DNA of 64,000 nucleotides from Amycolatopsis sp. MtRt-6 (GTDB lineage Bacteria > Actinomycetota > Actinomycetes > Mycobacteriales > Pseudonocardiaceae): assembly GCF_017308975.1 (NCBI RefSeq), contig NZ_JADWPD010000013.1, forward strand, positions 124,001 through 188,000, written 5' to 3'. Each line of letters begins with the position of its first letter. The first letter of the stretch is position 1. This document shows positions 58,468 through 64,000 of the stretch, piece by piece. The notes beneath the pieces are model-generated. The model saw only the letters and a list, made by a program, of their open reading frames with translations. It did not search any database and had not been told where the DNA came from. The position numbers were made by a program, and so were the translations under genes.

Positions 58468-60723
58468 TTACTTGGCGTCGGCCTTGTCGGCGTCGGCCTT
58501 CTTCTCGTCACCCTCGGCGGGCTTGGCGGCCTCGTCTTCCTTGACGACGATCAGGCTGATCTTGCCGCGGTTGTCGATGTCGGCGATCTCGACGCGGAGC
58601 TTGTCGCCCACGTTGACCACGTCCTCGACCTTGGCGATCCGCTTGCCGTTGCCCAGCTTCGAGATGTGCACCAGGCCGTCCTTGCCCGGCAGCAGCGAGA
58701 CGAACGCGCCGAACGCGGCCGTCTTCACCACGGTGCCGAGGAAGCGCTCGCCGACCTTGGGCAGCTGCGGGTTGGCGATGGCGTTGATCTTGTCGATCGC
58801 CGCCTCCGCCGACGGGCCGTCGGCCGCGCCCACGTAGATCGTGCCGTCGTCCTCGATGGAGATGTCGGCGCCGGTCTCCTCGGTGATCGAGTTGATCATC
58901 TTGCCCTTCGGGCCGATGACCTCGCCGATCTTGTCGACCGGGATCTTCACGGAGGTGACGCGCGGCGCGAACGGGCTCATCTCGTCCGGGCCGTCGATCG
59001 CCTCGGCGATGACCTCGAGGATGGTGTTGCGGGCGTCCTTCGCCTGCTTCAGCGCGGCCGCGAGGACCTCCGACGGGATGCCGTCGAGCTTCGTGTCGAG
59101 CTGCAGCGCGGTGATGATGTCCTTGGTGCCGGCGACCTTGAAGTCCATGTCGCCGAGGGCGTCCTCGGCACCGAGGATGTCGGTCAGCGCGACGTAGCGG
59201 GTCTCGCCGTCGACCTCGTCGGAAACCAGGCCCATCGCGATGCCCGCGACCGGCGCCTTCAGCGGCACGCCGGCGTTGTACAGCGCCATGGTGGACGCGC
59301 AGACCGAGCCCATCGACGTCGAGCCGTTGGAGCCCAGCGCCTCGGAGACCTGGCGGATCGCGTACGGGAACTCGTCGCGCTTCGGCAGCACCGGCACGAG
59401 GGCGCGCTCGGCGAGCATGCCGTGGCCGATCTCGCGGCGCTTCGGCGAACCGACGCGGCCGGTCTCCCCGGTGGAGAAGGGCGGGAAGTTGTAGTGGTGC
59501 AGGTAGCGCTTCGTCGTCTCCGGGGAGAGCGAGTCGATCTGCTGCTCCATGCGCAGCATGTTCAGCGTGGTGACGCCCAGGATCTGGGTTTCGCCGCGCT
59601 CGAACAGCGCCGAGCCGTGCGCCCGCGGGATCACGGCGACCTCGGCCGCGAGCGACCGGATGTCGGTGAGGCCACGGCCGTCCATCCGGATCTTCTCCGT
59701 GAGGACGCGCTGGCGCATGATCTTCTTGGTCAGGGCCTTGAACGCCCCGCCGATCTCCTTGTCGCGGCCCTCGAAGGCCTCGCCCTCGCCCAGGCCGACC
59801 TTCTCCAGGACGGCGGCCTTGACCTCGTCGGTCGCGGCGTCGCGGTCCTGCTTGCCGGCGATCTGCAGCGCGCGGGCCAGGTCGTCGGTCGCGATGGCGG
59901 CGACGGCGTCGTAGACGTCCGGCTGGTAGGCCGGGTAGACCGGGAACTCGCCGGTCGGCTTGGCGGCGTCGGCGGCCAGGCGCTGCTGCGCCTCGCACAG
60001 CACCTTGATGAACGGCTTGGCGGCCTCGAGGCCCTCGGCGACCGAGGTCTCGTCGGGCGCCTTGCCGCCGGCGGCGATCAGGTCGAGCGTGTGCTCGGTG
60101 CCCTCGGCCTCGACCATCATGATCGCGACGTCGTCACCGACGATGCGGCCCGCGACGACCATGTTGAAGGTCGCCTTCTCGAGCTGGGTCCAGGTCGGGA
60201 ACGCGACCCACTGGTCTTCGATCAGGGCGACGCGCACGCCGCCGACCGGGCCCGAGAACGGCAGGCCGGCGATCTGGGTCGACGCCGACGCGGCGTTGAT
60301 CGCCAGCACGTCGTACGGGTCGTCCGGGTTGAGGCTCTGGACGGTGATGACGACCTGGATCTCGTTGCGGAGACCGTCGGCGAACGACGGGCGCAGCGGC
60401 CGGTCGATCAGGCGGGCGGTGAGGATCGCGTCGGTCGACGGGCGGCCCTCGCGGCGGAAGAACGCGCCCGGGATGCGGCCCGCGGCGTACATGCGCTCTT
60501 CGACGTCGACGGTCAGCGGGAAGAAGTCGAAGTGCTCCTTCGGGTGCTTCGACGCGGTCGTCGCCGAGAGCAGCATGGTCTCTTCGTCGAGGTACGCGAC
60601 GACGGCGCCGGCGGCCTGCCGGGCCAGCCGGCCCGTCTCGAAGCGGACGGTGCGGGTGCCGAACCGGCCGTTGTCGATGACGGCTTCGGTCTCGTGCACG
60701 GTGACTCCGGTGGAGTCGGTCAT
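58468..60723 (-). CDS. pnp: Polyribonucleotide nucleotidyltransferase (PNPase)
   Basis: Trimeric phosphorolytic 3'-5' exoribonuclease of mRNA decay, which can also add nucleotides. 751 residues. Two RNase PH domains (first with RPLRPSFADGL and VNAASASTQIAGLPFSGPVGG-type blocks; second with SLSPETTKRYLHHYNFPPFS and GSNGSTSMGSVCASTMALYNAG). Then a KH domain (VIGPKGKMINSITEETGA), an S1 domain (FVSLLPGKDGLVHISKLG) and an acidic Lys/Ala tail. ATG at 60723 with AGGAGA 7 nt upstream. The leader probably contains the Actino-pnp element. Confidence 0.97.
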   Translation of the reverse strand: MTDSTGVTVHETEAVIDNGRFGTRTVRFETGRLARQAAGAVVAYLDEETMLLSATTASKHPKEHFDFFPLTVDVEERMYAAGRIPGAFFRREGRPSTDAILTARLIDRPLRPSFADGLRNEIQVVITVQSLNPDDPYDVLAINAASASTQIAGLPFSGPVGGVRVALIEDQWVAFPTWTQLEKATFNMVVAGRIVGDDVAIMMVEAEGTEHTLDLIAAGGKAPDETSVAEGLEAAKPFIKVLCEAQQRLAADAAKPTGEFPVYPAYQPDVYDAVAAIATDDLARALQIAGKQDRDAATDEVKAAVLEKVGLGEGEAFEGRDKEIGGAFKALTKKIMRQRVLTEKIRMDGRGLTDIRSLAAEVAVIPRAHGSALFERGETQILGVTTLNMLRMEQQIDSLSPETTKRYLHHYNFPPFSTGETGRVGSPKRREIGHGMLAERALVPVLPKRDEFPYAIRQVSEALGSNGSTSMGSVCASTMALYNAGVPLKAPVAGIAMGLVSDEVDGETRYVALTDILGAEDALGDMDFKVAGTKDIITALQLDTKLDGIPSEVLAAALKQAKDARNTILEVIAEAIDGPDEMSPFAPRVTSVKIPVDKIGEVIGPKGKMINSITEETGADISIEDDGTIYVGAADGPSAEAAIDKINAIANPQLPKVGERFLGTVVKTAAFGAFVSLLPGKDGLVHISKLGNGKRIAKVEDVVNVGDKLRVEIADIDNRGKISLIVVKEDEAAKPAEGDEKKADADKADAK

Positions 60724-60744
60724 AGATGCTTCTCCTCTTTGGTT

Positions 60745-60880
60745 CCTTCTACTGGCGCGAGTCTCCCACCCTGGGACCCGTTTCGCCTGAGGACGCTCGA
60801 GGAATGAGGCCGGTCTTCGATCGAAGCCCCCGGGACGCTTCCCGGAAGCCACTACCGAGGACCGGCGGACGGACCCTCGT
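60745..60880 (-). ncRNA. pnp leader, candidate Actino-pnp RNA motif
   Basis: The 222-bp gap between rpsO and pnp is too long for a simple operon spacer and contains paired segments on the minus strand: CTTCGATCGAAG (palindromic), GCTTCC/GGAAGC, CCGGTCCTCGG/CCGGCC-type arms and CCCAGGGTGGG close to the pnp ribosome site. A conserved cis RNA named Actino-pnp is known upstream of pnp in Actinobacteria. The location fits, but I could not verify the consensus, so the limits are approximate. Confidence 0.5.
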
Positions 60881-60905
60881 GCGCGCTCGCGCCGTGTTCT
60901 GTGGC

Positions 60906-60937
60906 GAGGGGGAGCGACCGCGTGGTCACTCCCCCTC
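60906..60937 (-). terminator. rpsO terminator or attenuating hairpin
   Basis: GAGGGGGA (60906-60913) pairs with TCCCCCTC (60930-60937), with GACC/GGTC inside, 9 bp past the rpsO stop on the minus strand. Partial read-through into pnp is likely, given the usual rpsO-pnp coupling. Confidence 0.65.
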
Positions 60938-60945
60938 GGGTAAAG

Positions 60946-61215
60946 CTATCGGCGCAGGCCGAGGCGCTGGATCAGCGCACGGTAACGCTCGATGTCCACC
61001 TTCATCACGTAGTTCAGCAGCCGGCGGCGACGGCCGACCAGCAGCAGGAGCCCGCGACGCGAGTGGTGGTCGTGCTTGTGAGCCTTGAGGTGCTCGGTGA
61101 GGCCGACGATGCGCTTGGTGAGCAGCGCCACCTGGGCCTCGGGGGATCCGGTGTCCGAGTCGTGCACGCCGTACTCGGCCAGGATCGACTTCTTCTCTTC
61201 GGTGGACAGCGCCAC
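60946..61215 (-). CDS. rpsO: 30S ribosomal protein S15
   Basis: 89 residues, exactly the normal length. ALSTEEKKSILAEYGVHDSDTGSPEAQVALLTKRI and HLKAHKHDHHSRRGLLLLVGRRRRLLNYV are the S15 signature; the latter HDHHSRRGL-x-L segment contacts 16S rRNA helices 20-22. The ATG follows AGGAGCAACACAAGTG. It precedes pnp, the conserved pair. Confidence 0.97.
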   Translation of the reverse strand: MALSTEEKKSILAEYGVHDSDTGSPEAQVALLTKRIVGLTEHLKAHKHDHHSRRGLLLLVGRRRRLLNYVMKVDIERYRALIQRLGLRR

Positions 61216-61333
61216 TTGTGTTGCTCCTCGAAATAATCAGTGCCGTGCGGCCCCGGACGTGGATACACGCCGGGAAGACGGTCACGGCCGCCACGGACTG
61301 CAGCCGGACCCGGTCGTTGAGGTTACCAGCCCG

Positions 61334-61350
61334 CTGAACAGGCTGTTCAG
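61334..61350 (-). repeat. 17-bp palindrome at the ThpR-like gene end
   Basis: CTGAACAG-G-CTGTTCAG is a perfect palindrome overlapping the stop codon (61347-61349) of the ThpR-like gene. It could form a terminator stem for that minus-strand gene or bind a protein; it is about 120 bp upstream of rpsO. Confidence 0.45.
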
Positions 61351-61847
61351 GCGCGGTCCAGCTCGAAGGCGCGGGCCACCCGGTAGCGGGGACCACCCGG
61401 CTCGCGCTCACTGGTCATCAGCGCCACTTCCGTCGCGCGCCAGCGCCGGCTCGTGAAACCGGCGAGCTTCTTGGTCCAACGCGCGGCGAGCCCCGGTTCT
61501 TCCCGGGGGAACCGCGCGAGCGTCAGGTGGGCCCGGTAGGGCCTCGGTTCGGCGCCGGCGCCCGCGGCCCGCGCGAGCGGCGTCAGCTCCGGTCCGGCGA
61601 CAGTCAACCACAGCACCCCGGGGAACGTCGCCGCCTTTTCCAGCCGGACGTCGACGCCCCCGCGCCCGGCCAGCCGCTCCCCCAGCCAGGCGGCGCGGGT
61701 TTCGACGTCGTCCGGCCCGTAGTAGGCGAGGGTGACGTGCCAGCGCTCGGGTGGTTCCCAGCGGAGGCTGTCTGTCTCACCGAGGGCCTCGGTGACCGAC
61801 TGGACGACGTCGTCCGGTGGGAGGAGCGCGCTGAACAGGACCGGCAT
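61347..61847 (-). CDS. 2',5'-RNA ligase / cyclic phosphodiesterase family (2H superfamily, ThpR-like)
   Basis: 166 residues. The two H-x-T motifs that define the 2H fold are HVTLAYYG at about 38-45 and HLTLARFP at about 107-114, with the usual spacing. N-terminus PVLFSALLPPDDVVQSV is typical. Such enzymes hydrolyse 2',3'-cyclic phosphates or join tRNA halves in vitro; the cellular substrate is unknown. The ATG shares one base with the HTH gene stop (TGATG), so the two genes are translationally coupled. Confidence 0.83.
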   Translation of the reverse strand: MPVLFSALLPPDDVVQSVTEALGETDSLRWEPPERWHVTLAYYGPDDVETRAAWLGERLAGRGGVDVRLEKAATFPGVLWLTVAGPELTPLARAAGAGAEPRPYRAHLTLARFPREEPGLAARWTKKLAGFTSRRWRATEVALMTSEREPGGPRYRVARAFELDRA

Positions 61848-62320
61848 CAGGCGCCGTTGCCCGCCCGGCGGAGCAGGTCGGCGATGGCCGGGAACTCGTC
61901 GTCGAGGCGCTTGGCGGCCTCGCCGAGGTCCTCGTCCTCGGCCAGGTCGCGCAGGTAGGCGAGGACCTTCTGGTCTTCGTTGACCACCGGGATGTTGTCG
62001 CGGCCGACGGTGGGGCGGGAGTCGCGGACGTCCTCCATCGCGGCCAGCATCGCTTCGCGGTTGCCGGCGGCGACCTCGGGCACCAGGATCTTGCGTTCGA
62101 GCATGATCATCCTGGCCAGCACGACCGGGTTGCCGATCTTCGCCCGCCGCCCGCTCATCACCTGGCTGAGCATGGGGGCGCTGATCCCGAGGACCTCGGC
62201 CAGGAAAGCCTGCGAAACGTCGAACGCGACGACGAGCCGGCGCACGCGGTCGCCGAGCGGCTCCCCGTACCACTCGCGCTGCAACGCGATGTTCCGCTGG
62301 ACGATCTTGTGGTCCTCCAC
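61847..62320 (-). CDS. Helix-turn-helix DNA-binding protein
   Basis: 157 residues from GTG. An N-terminal helical part (EDHKIVQRNIALQREWYG) is followed by the HTH at about 22-60. VRRLVVAFDVSQAFLAEVLGISAPMLSQVMSGRRAKIGNP has the XRE-like turn with recognition helix APMLSQVMSGRR. The C-terminal half is acidic (LRDLAEDEDLGEAAKRLDDEF). It resembles conserved single-HTH regulators of Actinobacteria; targets unknown. It is coupled to the ThpR-like gene and lies 84 bp downstream of ribF. Confidence 0.75.
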   Translation of the reverse strand: MEDHKIVQRNIALQREWYGEPLGDRVRRLVVAFDVSQAFLAEVLGISAPMLSQVMSGRRAKIGNPVVLARMIMLERKILVPEVAAGNREAMLAAMEDVRDSRPTVGRDNIPVVNEDQKVLAYLRDLAEDEDLGEAAKRLDDEFPAIADLLRRAGNGA

Positions 62321-62404
62321 CAGTCCCGCTCCCCTAACCCCGCTTCGCGCACACCGTCCGTGAGCATCTTGCCATCGCTGTCACGGGGATGGACGCGGAA
62401 TCCC

Positions 62405-63370
62405 CTATTCGTCCCCGTCGGGGAGTGCCTTGCGGGTGGCGACGACGTCCTCGTCGATCTGCGCGACCAGCCCGGCGGAGTCGGCGAACCGCACCTGGTC
62501 GCGCAGCCGCGCCACGAAGTCGATGGCCACGTGCTGGCCGTAGAAGTCCTCGTCGACGTCGAGGACGAAGGCCTCGACGGTCCGCTCGCGCCCGGAGAAC
62601 GTCGGGTTGGTACCCACCGAGACCGCGGCACGCAGCCGGCGCGTCGGGTCAGCCGAACGGGTGAACCACGCGCTGTAGACGCCGTCGGCCGGGACGGCGG
62701 CGAAGCGCGGGGTCGACAGGTTCGCCGTCGGGTAGCCGAGCTCGTGGCCCCGGCCGTCGCCGCGGACGACGATGCCCTCCAGGCGGTGCGGGCGGCCGAG
62801 CGCCTCGGCGGCGGCGACCACGTCACCGGCGTCGATGCACGACCGGACGTAGGTGCTGGAGAAGGTGATGGCCGACTGGTCCTCTTCGGACAGTTCCTTG
62901 CCCTGCAGCTCGGCGCCGAACGCGGCGAAGCCGAACCGGCGGCCGAGGGTGCGCAGCAGCTCGACGTCGCCGGCCGCCTTGGCGCCGAAGGTGAAGTTGT
63001 CGCCGACGATCACCGCGGCCGCGTGCAGCCGGTCGACCAGCACCTCGTGCACGAACTCCTCCGGCAGCAGCCGGGACAGCTCGAGGGTGAACGGCAGCAC
63101 GCAGAAGACGTCGATGCCGAGGCTCTCGACGATTTCCGCCTTGCGCCGCAACGTCGTCAGCTGTGCCGGGTGGCTGCCCGGGCGCAGCACCTCCGACGGG
63201 TGCGGGTCGAACGTCAGCATGACGCTCGGCAGGCCGCGCTCGGCCGCCGCCGCCACCGTCCGGCTGATCAGCTCCTGGTGTCCGCGGTGGACACCGTCGA
63301 ACACGCCGATGGTGACCACGCACCGGCCCCAGCTGCCGGGAAGATCCCCCAGCCCACGCCACCGAAGCAC
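62405..63370 (-). CDS. ribF: Bifunctional riboflavin kinase / FAD synthetase
   Basis: Makes FMN and FAD from riboflavin. 321 residues. The N-terminal nucleotidyltransferase has VVTIGVFDGVHRGHQELI (GxFDGxHxGH) and the ISSTYVR-like FSSTYVRSCIDAGDV. The C-terminal riboflavin kinase has GRPHRLEGIVVRGDGRGHELGYPTANL (PTAN Mg-ATP motif) and FSGRERTVEAFVLDVDEDFYG. GTG start, with 27 bp to the truB stop on the same strand. Order truB-ribF-rpsO follows the actinobacterial norm. Confidence 0.95.
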   Translation of the reverse strand: MLRWRGLGDLPGSWGRCVVTIGVFDGVHRGHQELISRTVAAAAERGLPSVMLTFDPHPSEVLRPGSHPAQLTTLRRKAEIVESLGIDVFCVLPFTLELSRLLPEEFVHEVLVDRLHAAAVIVGDNFTFGAKAAGDVELLRTLGRRFGFAAFGAELQGKELSEEDQSAITFSSTYVRSCIDAGDVVAAAEALGRPHRLEGIVVRGDGRGHELGYPTANLSTPRFAAVPADGVYSAWFTRSADPTRRLRAAVSVGTNPTFSGRERTVEAFVLDVDEDFYGQHVAIDFVARLRDQVRFADSAGLVAQIDEDVVATRKALPDGDE

Positions 63371-63397
63371 GTCAGACTCCCGTCTCTCGAGCCCACC

Positions 63398-64000
63398 CTA
63401 GGCGGGCAGCAACACGACAACCGCGCGGGACACGCCCTGTTCGTCGGCGGCCAGGGCGAGCACCCGGCCGTCGGGGCCGAAGAGCCCGTAGGTGCCCTCG
63501 ACGCCGGCCGCCGGGATGCGCTGGCCGTGGCGGACCGCCTTCGCCGTGGCGGCGTCGAGGTCGCGGCGCGGGAACGCGGCAGCGACGGCGGCGTCGAGGT
63601 CGAGGCTCAATTCGGGCTGTTCTTCCAGCTGGTCGAGGGTCCGGGCCCTGGCCAGGGTGAAGGGGCCGACGGTGGTGCGCCGGAGGGCCTTCAGGTGGCC
63701 GCCGACGCCGAGGTCCGCGCCCAGGTCGCGGGCCAGCGCGCGAACGTAGGTGCCGGAGGAGCACTCGACGACGGCGTCGACCTCGACGTGGTCCTCTTCG
63801 TGCCGGACGGCGAGGACGTCGAAGCGGTAGACGGTGACCGGGCGGGCCGGGATGACGACGTCCTCGCCGGCGCGGACGCGGGCGTAGGCGCGCTTGCCGT
63901 CGATCTTGACGGCGCTGACCGCGCTGGGCACCTGCTGGATGTCGCCGGTGAGCTTCTCGACGCCGCTCGCGATGTCCGCGTCCGTGGTCCGGCTCGTGTC
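63398..64000 (-). CDS. truB: tRNA pseudouridine(55) synthase TruB, 5' end cut by window
   Basis: Forms pseudouridine 55 in the T-loop of tRNA. Only the C-terminal 200 residues are visible; the frame runs off the window end, so the catalytic Asp block is outside. Recognisable are KLTGDIQQVPSAVSAVKIDGKRAYARVRAGE, then VECSSGTYVRALARDLGADLGVGGHLKALRRTTVGPF. A C-terminal PUA-like region (VRHGQRIPAAGVEG, LFGPDGRVLALAADE) follows as in the actinobacterial form. ribF follows on the same strand. Confidence 0.93.
   Translation of the reverse strand, partial: DTSRTTDADIASGVEKLTGDIQQVPSAVSAVKIDGKRAYARVRAGEDVVIPARPVTVYRFDVLAVRHEEDHVEVDAVVECSSGTYVRALARDLGADLGVGGHLKALRRTTVGPFTLARARTLDQLEEQPELSLDLDAAVAAAFPRRDLDAATAKAVRHGQRIPAAGVEGTYGLFGPDGRVLALAADEQGVSRAVVVLLPA

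Overview
The window is high-GC (about 70 percent), with nearly every codon third position G or C, frequent GTG/TTG starts, 1-4 nt stop/start overlaps and several likely leaderless promoters. This points to an actinobacterium of the Pseudonocardiales; Amycolatopsis is my best guess (inference from gene content and repeat style, not from a database). No prophage, insertion sequence, CRISPR array, tRNA or rRNA gene was found. Much of it is core chromosome whose order follows the Mycobacterium tuberculosis region around ftsK-argA-pgsA-clgR-pspA-pspM, rnj-dapA-thyX, dapB-pepR-pnp-rpsO and ribF-truB.

Layout. 1-4160: start of the division/cell wall (mra) cluster on the minus strand (mraZ, an RNA element matching the mraW motif, rsmH, ftsL, truncated ftsI), with a promoter carrying four GTGG repeats at exact 10-bp spacing. 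4166-6426: minus-strand type VII secretion accessory operon (small protein, DUF3558 lipoprotein, PPE-like protein, EspG). 6699-11820: MoxR ATPase, DUF58 protein, a possible 57-aa coupled ORF and a TgpA-like transglutaminase. 12275-18015: DUF3040 protein, dinB, methyltransferase, ParA-type ATPase, Nei-type glycosylase, and adenosine deaminase behind a leader ORF and hairpin. 18030-18270: an unassigned structured RNA with a strong Shine-Dalgarno and a 12-codon ORF. 18383-21427: acetyltransferase, pyrD, and an amidase-family protein that has lost its catalytic residues. 21935-27725: pspM, pspA, clgR, cinA, pgsA, rimO and divergent argA. 27857-38852: secreted, redox and transport genes with ftsK. 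39354-46258: rnj-dapA, a Ser/Thr kinase, mntH with a DtxR-type operator, ACT protein-thyX. 46377-52659: a ribbon-helix-helix protein with its own operator, a DUF4097 protein, an accessory three-gene operon (stand-alone adenylation domain, heme/flavin membrane reductase, enoyl-CoA hydratase), then an ECF sigma/anti-sigma pair. 52767-64000: YcaQ-like glycosylase, GNAT, GtrA, DedA-like, TPR protein, dapB-pepR, pnp with its leader, rpsO, ThpR-like protein, HTH protein, ribF and truncated truB.

Two unrelated families of short intergenic repeats occur three times each. One has a 21-bp period built on ATCACGCGTGAT; the other has a 30-bp hairpin unit built on GGTGCG(N5)CGCACC. Every copy adjoins the 3' end of at least one gene, which suggests a role in transcript ends. 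The best candidates for undescribed biology are the structured RNA at 18030-18270, the adenylation/reductase/hydratase operon at 48119-51701, the repeat families, and the leader-ORF hairpin ahead of the deaminase.
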